From: an uncultured Gemella sp. | GTDB lineage: Bacteria > Bacillota > Bacilli > Staphylococcales > Gemellaceae | Assembly: GCA_938038035.1 (NCBI GenBank) | Contig: CALHQV010000299.1 | Span: forward strand, 1-6,568 | Direction: 5' to 3' | DNA: 6,568 nt | In this document: positions 1-6,568 of the stretch, one piece after another | How positions within the stretch are numbered: the stretch's first letter is position 1 | Layout: the number at the start of each line of letters is the position of its first letter | Position numbers and translations under genes: made by a program | Notes under the pieces: generated by a model | Told to the model about the DNA's origin: nothing | Databases searched by the model: none | Seen by the model: only the letters and a program-made list of their open reading frames with translations

Positions 1-500
1 GGTTTCTTAATTAAATCTTGTTTAGCTGGATTTGTTAAGTAAGCTACTGGTTTTACTAAATCTTCTACTGGAATTGTAGCTGTAGTCTTAGTACCATCTG
101 GATTTGTCACTGTTACAGTTGCATTTCCTTTTTCGTCAAATAATACAACTGTTGGATTATCTTTATCTTTATCTGGGTTTACAGCCTTGATGTTTTTCTC
201 GATTTCTTTAATATCCTCTGCTGTTAGGTGTTCGCGATCTTTCACTAATACTCTATCTGCAGGTGTACTAATTTTGTTTCCTGCTTTAACTGTTGCTTTA
301 TCTGTATCTGTTTTTGTTAAGTCGCCTACTGGAATTGTAACTGTCTTACCTTCTGGTGTTGTTACGATTGCATTTCCTTTTTCGTCCACAAATACTGTAG
401 CATCTGGATTTACACGTTGAACTTTATCTTTAATTTTTGTTTTAACATCATCCGTAATTTGTCCATCTTTAACAAAGACTCTATCTGCTGGTTTGTTAAC
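1..500 (-). repeat. Incomplete three-domain unit III (R14-R15 and start of R16)
   Basis: Residues 2023-2188. R14 opens VNKPADRV (first-member type) and R15 opens ISTP and ends YLTNPAKQDL, the KQ linker of a second member. The window stops just as R16 begins with Ile-Lys-Lys-Pro, the start type of third members (VKKP, VKIP). R15 is the longest domain (87 residues): it has a post-NP insert (NPDKDKDNPT) and a lengthened hairpin (TVTVTNPDGTKTTATIP). R14 has GNAIVTT instead of GNATVTT. Confidence 0.65.
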
Positions 501-3500
501 AAGGTTTCCTGCTTTAGGATCATTTGACACATCTTCTTGTGTTTTCACCAAATCATCTGCTGCAATTACTGCTGTTTTTCCATCTGGCGTTGTTACTGTG
601 GCATTTCCTTTTTCATCTACGAATACTGTAGCGCCCGGATTTACACTTTCAACAGCTTTTTGAATTGCTGTTTTTTCTGGTCCTGACAAACCATCTTTAT
701 TCGCAACTACTGTTTCGTCTACAGGAATCTTAACTGCTGGTTGTTTAGTTGAATCTGTTAAATCAGTTTTTGCCTTCAATAAATCAGCAGCTGGAATTGT
801 TGCTACAGCACCATCTTTAGTTGTTACTGTGGCATTTCCTTTGTCATCTATTACTACTGTTGCATCTGGATTTACTGCTTTAACTTTATCTGCAATTTTC
901 TCTTTTAACTTAGCAAGCTCTTCTGGATTTAAGTTAGCAACATCTTTATCTAAAATTACTCTGTCTGCTGGAGTATTCACTTTGTTACCTGCAGTTGCAG
1001 AATTTTTATCATCTGGATTTTTTAGTAAGTCTTCAACAGGAATTGTTGCTGTTTTGCCTTCTGGTGTTGTTACTGTTGCGTTTCCTTTGTCGTCAACGAA
1101 TACTTTTGTTCCTTCTGGGTTAACTGCTTTAATCGCATCTGCAATCTTAGTTTTAAGAGTTTCTTTATCAGCGCCTTCTAAGTCTGCTGGTTTTGCTGAT
1201 ACTCTATCTGCCGGTTTGTTGACATTGTTTCCTGCGTTTGCGCCATCTGCTTGATCTTGTGTTTTCACTAATTCAGAAGCTGGAATAACTTTAGTTTTTC
1301 CGTCTGGTGTTGTTACTGTTGCATTTCCGTGATCATCTACTACTACTGTTGTAGGGTTTGCTGGATCTGTAGATGGATTTACTTTTTCTACAGCTGCTTT
1401 AATTGCATCTTTTTCAGCTTGAGTTAATCTATCAGTATGCTTAACAATTTTTTTGTCAACTGGTTTCTTAACATCATCTTGTTTGTCAGCTTTTTCTAGG
1501 TCTGCTGCATCTTTTGCTAGGTCAGACGCTGGGATTGTCGCTACAGCTCCGTCTTTCGTTGTTACTGTTGCGTTTCCTGCTGTATCAAATACTACAGTTG
1601 CACCTGGGTTCACTTTCAAGATTTCAGCTTTGATTTTTTCTTCATCAGCATCTTTGTTATCAGAGCTTGTTACAACTACCTTCGTTGCTGGTGTGTTTAC
1701 TTTGTTTCCTGCATTAGCCTTATCTTTAGCTGCTGGATCTTTTAATAAATCCTCAACAGGAATTGTCGCTGTTTTTCCATCTGGAGTAGATACTGTTGCA
1801 TTTCCTTTTTCATCAACTACAACTTTTGTTCCTTCTGGATTTACTTTAAGAATTGCTGCTTTGATTTTTCCTACAACATCATCTTTCTTAGTAGGATCCG
1901 CTAAGTCTTCTTTTGTTGCTGGTACTTTATCTGCTGGTTTGTTGACATTGTTTCCTGCTTTAGCAGTTTCTTTATCAGCTTCAGTTTTCACTAATTCAGT
2001 CACTGGAATTGTCGCAGTTTGTCCTTCTGGTGTTGTTACAGTCGCATTTCCTTTTGCGTCTACTACTACTGTTGCACCTGGGTTGACAGCTTCTACTTTA
2101 GCTTTAATTGCTGCAATATTTTCAGGAGTTAAAGCATCTTTATTAGCTATTAGTTTATCAACTGGCTTGTTAATGCTGTTTCCTGCTCTAGCAGTGTCTT
2201 TATCAGCTTCTGTTTTCACTAAGTCAGCTTTTGGAATAACTACAGTCTTACCGTCTTTCGTTGTTACTGTTGCATTTCCTTTTTCGTCAACTACTACTGT
2301 TGCACCTGGATTTACTGCTTCAACCGCTGCTTTAATGGCATCTTTAGATGCGGTTAAATCTGCATTTGGATCAGCTACTACTACCTTGTCTGCTGGTTTG
2401 TTTACAGCATCTTGTTTAGTTGGGTCTGCTAAATCTGTTTTAGCTTTTACTAAGTCAGATACCGGAATTGTTGCTGTTCTCGGTTGTTCACCTTGTGCTG
2501 CTGGTATTGTTACTGTTGCATTTCCCTTCTCATCAAATACTACTTCAGCACCTGGGTTTACTGCTTGGATTTTAGCTTTAATTGCATTTTTGTTATCATC
2601 ATTTAATGCTTCTGGGTTTTCTACCACTACTCTATCTGCTGGAGTGTTTACTTGGTTTCCACCACTTACTGTATCCTTATCACCATCTACTTTTACTAAT
2701 TCACTTACTGGAATTGTTGCTGTTTTCGCTTCTACTCCTGGTGCTGCTGGTGTTGTTACTGTTGCATTACCTTTAGCATCAACTACTACAACTGCACCTG
2801 GGTTTACTGCTTCAACTTTAGCCTTGATAGCATCTTTTACTTTTTCAAGTTCTTCTGGTGATAACGCTGCAATATCCTCTACAACAGTTTTTGAGTTTGG
2901 TTTATTGATGTCATCTCCACCATTTGCTTTCTTAGCTTCTTCTGGTGTTTTGAATAGGCCTGATGCTGGAATTGTTGCTACAGTACCATGTGGAAGTACT
3001 ACTGTTGCATTTCCTTCATCATCATATTTAACTTTAGCTTCTGCCCCATTTAATTTTTTCAGTTTTTCAGTTACTTTTGCTTGGTCATCTGCATTTGTCG
3101 CGTTTCCGACTACTTTATCTGCTGGCTTACGAATTCCTGCATTAGCTGAACCTGAATTATCGTTTTTCACATCTTCTAATGTACGTACTAATTCTGCTAC
3201 TGGGAATCCTGCTGTTTTTCCTTCTGGCGTTGATACTGTTACTGTTCCGTTATCATTCATTGTTACAACTGAATTAGGGTTAACATCACGAACAGCTTTT
3301 AAGATTTTTTCTTTTTCAGCATCTGTTAATTTCTTAGGATCAGGATCTTTAACGATAACTTTATCCGCCGGACGATTAATATCGTTACCTCCTCCCTTGC
3401 TATCTAAATCAGTATTAGTTCTCACCAATTTATCTAATGGAAGAGTTTCTTCTTTTCCACTTTCTAATCTTACATTTACACTTCCATCTGGATTCACTGT

Positions 3501-6500
3501 GATTGAAGTCGCTGTTGGATTCACTTTTCTTACTGCTGCTTCGATTTTTTCACGGTCAGTAGCGCTTAGAGCACCCTTATCTGCTACTAACACCTTATCT
3601 GCCGGTAAACGCACTGAGTTAATTGCCTTGATGGCATATTCTCCGGCTTTCTTAGCCTTGTCAACATCAGCGTCTTTTTTAGCTCCATCGATTGCTGCTT
3701 CTGATGCTTTTTTAATAGCATCTACTTCCGCTTTTAGTTTTTCTTTAGCCGTGTCTGATAATGACCCGTCATTTTGAATTTCTGCTTTCTTAGTATCAGC
3801 CACTCCTATTAGGCTATCTTTTGCCGCTGGTTTCTTAGCAGCATTTTTTGTTACAGCCTTAATATCTCTTTCGCCATCAGTACCAGCTGTATTGATTTCA
3901 CCTTGAATTCTTTCAGCTTCTGCAGTTGTATCTGCATTATTTGCCTTACCATTAATTTCTGCTTTTTTAGTTTCAGCAATTCGTTTTGCTTCTTCTTTTG
4001 CAGCTGTTTTTTCTTCGTCCGTTAAATCAGCACGGCCGTCCATTTCTATTTCTTTAGCTTTTAATGCTGCATCAATTTTATCTAATGCCGCTTGTTTTGC
4101 GATTGGGTTTACTTTAGCAATCGCTTCAGTAGCTTTAGTTTTTTCACCATCTACTGCTGTTTGCGCTGCTGTTGCTTCTGCTGGTGTTGGTGCAATACCT
4201 GGTTGTTTATCAATTTCAGCAATTGCTTTATCTGCTGCATCTTTTGCTTTTGCTTTTGCAGTCGCTTTTTCTGTATCTGATAAGTCAGTACGTTTTTCAA
4301 GTGCGTCTTCTTTAGCTTTCAATGCATCTTGAACAGCCTTTTTAGCCTCATCTTTAGCTACCGGATTTACTTTTCCTACAGCTGCAGCACCATCAGTTCC
4401 GGCTGTTGTTACATCTGCAGCATTTGTAGCGTCATCAATTTTGTCTAAGGCTGCTTGTTTAGCTTCATTTACTTTATTAATAGCTGCATCTTTTTCAGCT
4501 TGTGATAATGCACTATTACCATTGATAGCAGCAATTTGCTCTGTTGCTTTATCATTTACCGCTTTAATTGCTGGAGCTTTGTCTAATTTCACAACTTTAT
4601 CTAAAGCGATTGTATCTTTAGAACCATCTTTATAGGTTACTACTAAGTTTGTACCCTCTTGAGCAACAGCATCTACTGCATTTCCAACATTTTTAACTTC
4701 AGCATTTTTGTCAATGTTCTTGTCTTTATTTTTCTTAGAGAATTCTAATTGGAGATTTTTCTTAACAGCTACCAAATCATCAGGAGTCAGATTAGCGGTA
4801 TTTGTTACGACAATTTTATTCGCATCGTCTAATGCTTTAACATCATACTTAGCTGTTTGAGCTTTTAAGACAATTCTAAAACCACCTGGGTCTGTTGCGT
4901 ATGAACTACCTGTAGCATTATTAGAAATATTCTTACCATCTGCATCTGTTGCCGTTGCGTAACGAGTTACAATAGGATATTCACCATTTTCGTCTGTTGG
5001 GAATTTATTAGCATCTAAACCTGGTGTTGTCTTCGATAAGTTACCTGTGATGTGAATAGTTGCAGGACTTTCTGCTGTAGCTTTTGTTTCTGTAGAAATT
5101 TTTCCTACTGTCATATCGTATTGATTATCTAAAACATTAGGATCATCTTGACCAGCCTTCTTAGGCAACTCTTTATTTCCACCCTGTCTAATAGACGCTT
5201 CTACTACCTTACCTGTATCATCTGTATATGTAATTGGAATATCGAAATCTTCATTTGCATATACATAGACATCTTTTTTACCATCTTCAGAATATGGAAT
5301 TGTTACTTCCGGAGCGTTGTTTTGACGAACTTTAATCTTATATGTATAGTCAGCAGATTCTTTCCCTTGGCTGTCCACTGCTCTAAAGATTACAGTATGT
5401 TCACCTGCTGTTGAAGTATCTACTTTTACAGCATTTTCATCTCCATCAATTGATACTATTCTCGCATTTCCTTTAGTACCTAAAGTAGCGTTTTGATCAT
5501 CTTCATGGTCTGTTACTTTCACAAGTTTTAATAAATCAGCTTTTGTTACAGATGCATCTGTTGGAACTTCTTTTTCATTTTTGTTTTCTTCCACTGCTGA
5601 TACTACTGGCGCTTCGTTAGTAACTGCAATTTTCGTTCTTCCTAAGTGATGCCCATGAGTAGCCCCTCCGTTATGAGGAATAACTTCTAAATCTACTCCT
5701 TCTTTGATATTTTCTGTTAATGTTAAAGTAACAGTATCATAAAAATCACCTTTTACAACTTCCTTAATTGTTGCTTTATTAGCATTTCCACCAGCCATCA
5801 CTAAACTTCCGTCATCTTCACGTTTAATATCAAGCTGTGGTCTTTGGTTGTTATCTTTATTTGTATACCAGAAATATGTGAATCCAGCATCGTGAGGAAC
5901 TTTTAGCGTTACTTCTTTAGATCCAGCTACAACGCTCTTCCCATCTTTTGAAGCTGCTGACGGTAAGATTTGAGCAGGTCCGATAGATACTTCTTGGTTT
6001 TTAGCTTCACTGTCTATACCATTAACCGTTTGAATAATTTCTACTGGGTTTTTAGGCTTACTTACATGGAATGTTCTAGCTCGTTCATTTGCTCCAGCTA
6101 AAGCTTCATTACTGTTCAATCCTTTATTTAGAGAAATTTCCCATTTTCCTTGAGCATTTACTGTTGTTTCTTTTTCTAATAATACACTTGTTTTTTCTGG
6201 GTTTCTTACAGTAACTTTAACAGTTGCTCCAGCTACACCAGTACCAGTAATTTTATCATCTGTTGAGAAAATAGTATCTCTTGAGTTAGGTTTTGTGTCT
6301 ACCACTGGTGCCGGTCCACTTTTAACCAATAGACCTTTTGAAACAGTGTCTTTAGAACCATCTTTATATGTTATAACGAAGTTTTTACCTTCTTCAGTAA
6401 TTGTGTCAACTACTGTATTAGTATCAGCTACTTCTGTACCTTTTAAGCTTGCAAGACGAGCATCTGTACTTGTTGTTGAATATTCAACTTTTAGAGCATT

Positions 6501-6568
6501 TTTAATTCCCTCTAAGTCTGCTGGTGATAATTGATTTGGATTAGCAACTAGTACTTTATCTGCATTTG
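1..6568 (-). CDS. Giant repetitive cell-surface protein (adhesin-like), internal fragment lacking both ends
   Basis: One minus-strand frame, with codons from 6566 down to 3, is open for 2188 residues without a stop; all domain boundaries stay in the same frame, so no frameshift is seen. No start is assigned because the frame already runs mid-domain at the window edge. Order of modules: long Rib-like module (residues 1-82), Big_6-like Ig (83-174), unrecognised beta domain (175-317), DUF5011/HYR-like Ig (318-415), unrecognised beta module (416-576), second long Rib-like module (577-660), four DUF1542-like helical repeats (661-983), fifteen atypical Rib-like domains (984-2185), and the start of a sixteenth. 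There is no Cys, only four Met and two Trp, and Lys/Asp/Glu/Thr/Ala/Val dominate. By family knowledge, such proteins are secreted, sorted to the wall by an LPXTG signal, and used in adhesion or biofilm; neither a signal peptide nor an anchor is visible here. The ligand is unknown. The surface-protein call is strong; adhesion is inference. Confidence 0.93.
501..1223 (-). repeat. Three-domain higher-order unit II (R11-R12-R13)
   Basis: Residues 1782-2022, also exactly 241 residues. R11 pairs with R8 (NPEGTKVFVDDKGNATV; PVEDLLKNPDDKNSATAGNK). R12 pairs with R9 (VNTPADRV; TTKDGAVATIPAADL; DLTDSTKQPA linker). R13 pairs with R10 (VKIPVDET; DLVKTQEDV; AGN ending), although R13 lacks R10's insert after NP; lengths still total the same because other segments differ. 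Many synonymous differences separate the paired copies. Confidence 0.7.
1224..1946 (-). repeat. Three-domain higher-order unit I (R8-R9-R10)
   Basis: Residues 1541-1781, 241 residues. First member R8 opens VNKPADKV and ends PVEDLLKDPAAKDKANAGNK. Second member R9 opens VNTP, has TTKDGAVATIPASDL, and ends with a KQ linker (ADLEKADKQDD). Third member R10 opens VKKPVDKK, has an insert after NP (STDPANPT), and ends VKTQDQADGANAGNN. Each member matches the same-position member of the next unit better than it matches its own neighbours. Confidence 0.7.
1947..2909 (-). repeat. aRib domains R4-R7
   Basis: Residues 1220-1540. R4 and R5 both have an eight-residue insert between the GNATVT hairpin strand and TATIP (TTPAAPGVEAKTATIP and TIPAAQGEQPRTATIP), absent in R6-R14. 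R5 starts VNTP and ends with a linker DLADPTKQDA, the signature of the middle member of the downstream three-domain units, so R4-R5-R6 reads as one such unit. R7 is then an extra domain. R6 and R7 are close to each other (VEAVNPGATVVVD shared; linkers KTEADKDTARAGN and KTEADKETAKAGN), consistent with a local duplication. Confidence 0.65.
2910..3617 (-). repeat. Divergent leading aRib domains R1-R3
   Basis: These three domains (residues 984-1219) keep the PADKV start and the overall layout but depart from the consensus. R1 has NPDGSVNVRLESGKEETLP in place of the EKGNATVTTPDGKTATIP hairpin. R2 has NDNGTVTVSTPEGKTAGFP. R3 has lost the NPG motif (LNGAEAKVKYDDEGNATVVL) and is the shortest at 75 residues. 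R1 opens RLPADKVLVADKGALSATD, closer to the long Rib-like module at 6321-6566 than to later array members. Linkers after R1 and R2 are Gly/Ser/Asn-rich (SKGGGND; NDNSGSANAG). The order R1-R3 is next to the helical region, so this is the edge of the array. Confidence 0.7.
3618..4586 (-). repeat. Array of about four DUF1542-like helical repeats
   Basis: Residues 661-983 are Ala/Lys/Glu/Asp-rich with heptad-like spacing and form about four units: 661-749 (4320-4586), 750-835 (4062-4319), 836-921 (3804-4061) and a shorter 922-983 (3618-3803). Each has a core like ALSQAEKDAAINKV, DLSDTEKATAKAKA, DLTDEEKTAAKEEA or SLSDTAKEKLKAEV, flanked by helices ending AALDKID, AIAEID, KKAEING or EAAIDG. This fits the DUF1542 pattern (xLTxEEKxxA ... 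AxxxID). Units 1 and 3 share TAGTDG; units 1 and 2 share KVNPxAK. DUF1542 repeats form three-helix spectrin-like bundles in staphylococcal and streptococcal surface proteins such as Ebh and SasC, and act as elongated stalks. Here they sit between the beta head and the aRib stack. FIVAR or GA modules are less likely given the motif. Confidence 0.75.
4587..4838 (-). other. Long Rib-like module 2
   Basis: Residues 577-660. It parallels the module at 6321-6566 along its whole length: ANKIVVTNTANLTPDDLVAV against ADKVLVANPNQLSPADLEGI, a variable Lys/Asn/Asp-rich middle, then LVVTYKDGSKDTIALDKVVK against FVITYKDGSKDTVSKGLLVK. The paired segments are also similar as DNA: a run reading ttagaaccatctttata on the plus strand occurs near 4619 and near 6351. 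It is related to the atypical Rib-like domains of the array but has a longer middle and no NPG motif. It is followed without a linker by the helical DUF1542-like region, so it probably closes the beta head block. The paralogy is directly visible; the family name is inferred. Confidence 0.65.
4839..5321 (-). other. Adhesin-like beta module of unknown family
   Basis: Residues 416-576 (161 residues) begin with NAPEVTIPYSEDGKKDVYVY directly after the preceding Ig domain. They continue with an ITYTDDTGKVVEASIRQGGN segment, a TIHITGNLS strand, TDENGEYPIVTRYATATDAD, and a final GGFRIVLKAQTAKYDV. The NAP lead, Asp/Asn-rich turns and beta-alternation resemble non-repeat modules in N-terminal regions of large streptococcal and staphylococcal wall proteins, but I cannot name a family. 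Several Asp/Asn/Gly loops could bind calcium, which is inference only. It is larger than a single Ig domain and might be two subdomains. With the preceding three modules it makes up the only non-repetitive part of the fragment, so a ligand-binding role would most plausibly sit here. Confidence 0.5.
5322..5615 (-). other. Ig-like domain (DUF5011/HYR-like)
   Basis: Residues 318-415. It starts with EAPVVSAV (318-325) and carries a VTDHEDD element (351-357), which corresponds to the xVsDpED-type strand of DUF5011/HYR-like surface domains. It ends with the diagnostic-looking strand pair AGEHTVIFRAVDSQGKES (387-404), where the family typically has 'pGtytvtytatDsaGn', then a final YTYKIKVRQ strand. 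About 98 residues is a normal size for one such Ig-fold unit. The family is common in Firmicute wall proteins as a structural spacer near the N-terminal head. The assignment rests on the terminal motif and length; a generic cadherin-like or other Ig class is possible. Confidence 0.55.
5616..6044 (-). other. Unrecognised beta-rich extracellular domain with His cluster
   Basis: Residues 175-317 do not match a family I can name. The segment looks like a beta-sandwich: alternating hydrophobic strands such as KEVTLKVP, FTYFWYTN, DTVTLTLTENI and LEVIPHN, separated by Asp/Asn/Lys/Gly turns. It has the aromatic cluster FTYFWY, including the second Trp of the fragment. Near the end it has a His-rich stretch with His298 (IPHN), then His304, His306 and His307 in THGHHLG (codons about 5646-5657 and 5673-5675). 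Histidine is otherwise rare in this protein. The segment ends at TKIAVTN, followed by the proline-led start of the next Ig domain. It could be a ligand-binding part of the distal head, or just another Ig-type spacer; function is not assignable. Confidence 0.5.
6045..6320 (-). other. Bacterial Ig-like domain (Big_6-like)
   Basis: Residues 83-174. It has the pattern of bacterial Ig domains of the Big_6 class: a proline-rich lead (PAPVVDTKP, 85-93), then DDKITGTGVAGATVKVTV (103-120), matching the family's ItGtGepGatVtV strand pair. This is followed by an alternating strand region and VNAQGKWEISL (136-146), where the family has an xDGxW turn, and then a leucine-rich segment before the last strand (RTFHVSKPK, 164-172). 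The length of about 90 residues is normal. Such domains form beta-sandwiches in surface adhesins, where they act as rigid spacers or contribute to binding. Trp142 is one of only two Trp in the fragment. The domain-class call is from motif recognition, not a profile search. Confidence 0.6.
6321..6566 (-). other. Long Rib-like module 1 (truncated at window edge)
   Basis: Residues 1-82 of the fragment. The module opens with ADKVLVANPNQLSPADLEGI (residues 2-21), which matches the opening of the downstream atypical Rib-like domains (PADKV, then a hydrophobic strand, LT/LS, and a short acidic helix). It ends with the strand pair FVITYKDGSKDT (63-74) and LLVK. Between these it has a longer middle (about residues 26-60) than the 75-87 residue array domains, and it lacks their NPGATVVVD motif. 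Its closest relative in the window is the module at 4587-4838. A few N-terminal residues are probably outside the window. By analogy to Rib domains it is a small extracellular beta-rich stalk or spacer domain; no binding role can be read from it. Confidence 0.6.

Larger units (their letters stand above)
1..3617 (-). repeat. Array of fifteen atypical Rib-like (aRib) domains, continuing past the window
   Basis: Residues 984-2185 form 15 complete tandem domains of 75-87 residues. Boundaries in plus coordinates: R1 3381-3617, R2 3135-3380, R3 2910-3134, R4 2652-2909, R5 2406-2651, R6 2175-2405, R7 1947-2174, R8 1701-1946, R9 1473-1700, R10 1224-1472, R11 981-1223, R12 735-980, R13 501-734, R14 273-500, R15 12-272. 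R16 starts at 11 (Ile-Lys-Lys, then CC, so Pro). Typical layout: VNKPADKVVV strand, helix (LTxxEKxxIKAAVEAVNP), GATVVVDEKGNATVTT hairpin, DGKTATIP strand, S/DLVK, then an acidic linker ending AGN. The fold and size match the atypical Rib class, a compact beta-rich stalk domain in Gram-positive surface proteins. The GNATVTT core is nearly invariant from R3 onward. The array probably projects the head from the wall. Family name is by recognition; repeat boundaries are directly read. Confidence 0.85.

Noticed and set aside
3378..3396. A strong Shine-Dalgarno-like GGGAGGAGG on the minus strand (3388-3396), which might mark an internal start.
   Set aside because: It encodes a triple-Gly linker between R1 and R2, and the codon at the right distance in frame is ATT. 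There is no ATG, GTG or TTG start there and the frame is open well upstream.
1..3617. Regular repeats every 230-260 bp that might suggest a CRISPR or other non-coding repeat array.
   Set aside because: The period is always a multiple of three, the repeats are far longer than CRISPR units, conservation follows protein motifs with silent changes, and the frame stays open.
1..3617. LPXTG-like motifs such as LPADK or LPLDK in R1.
   Set aside because: They lie mid-protein, lack the T-G, and have no following hydrophobic segment or positive tail, so they are not sorting signals.
1453..3777. A plus-strand open frame of 774 codons, and shorter ones at 187-420, 829-1254, 4441-4635 and 6295-6534.
   Set aside because: They lie antisense to the continuous minus-strand gene. 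Their translations are low-complexity Ser/Thr/Phe/Leu/Val strings that repeat with the period of the aRib domains. The biased codons of the repeats (GCA, ACA, GTA, GAA, AAA) simply keep one antisense frame free of stops. No ribosome site or domain supports them.
3618..4586. FIVAR or albumin-binding GA modules as an alternative for the helical repeats.
   Set aside because: The TDEEK core, AxxxID endings and about 86-residue period fit DUF1542 better. I see no GA consensus. A profile search would settle it.
1..6568. Promoters, terminators, RNA genes, insertion sequences or a gene boundary.
   Set aside because: No stretch leaves the coding frame, and no inverted repeat with a T-run or IS-like end was seen; every base is accounted for by the single gene.

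Overview
The window lies entirely inside one very large gene on the minus strand. That reading frame is open from one end to the other: 2188 complete codons (positions 3 to 6566), no stop, and neither the true start nor the stop is present. The product is a modular, repetitive extracellular protein of the Gram-positive adhesin type. It is Lys/Asp/Glu/Ala/Thr/Val-rich, has no cysteine, and has only four Met and two Trp in 2188 residues. The AT-rich codon use (GCA, ACA, GTA, GAA, AAA) and the domain types suggest a low-GC Firmicute (Bacillota) of the Streptococcus/Gemella/Staphylococcus kind. The genus cannot be fixed from this window. Signal peptide (often YSIRK type) and LPXTG anchor are expected outside the window, beyond 6568 and before 1 respectively, but neither is seen.

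Layout in protein order, from high to low coordinates. (1) 6566-6321: a Rib-like module of a long type, cut by the window edge. (2) 6320-4839: a block of four beta-rich modules: a Big_6-like bacterial Ig domain, an unrecognised beta domain with a His cluster, a DUF5011/HYR-like Ig domain, and a second unrecognised adhesin-like module. (3) 4838-4587: a second long Rib-like module, clearly paralogous to the first. (4) 4586-3618: about four helical DUF1542-like repeats. (5) 3617-1: fifteen complete atypical-Rib-like (aRib) domains of 75-87 residues, with a sixteenth beginning at the window edge.

The likely design is a distal, possibly ligand-binding beta block held away from the wall by a helical spacer and a long stack of small Rib-like domains. 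The most interesting structure is in the aRib array. It is not a simple tandem: it has a higher-order three-domain unit (two consecutive triplets are both exactly 241 residues), and each middle domain carries its own diagnostic start motif and linker. The first three domains are divergent, and repeats similar in protein differ at many synonymous sites, so the array looks old and maintained rather than recently expanded.

There are no RNA genes, mobile elements, CRISPR arrays, promoters or terminators here. The long open frames on the plus strand are shadows of this gene. I see no evidence of a new biological system beyond this adhesin architecture.
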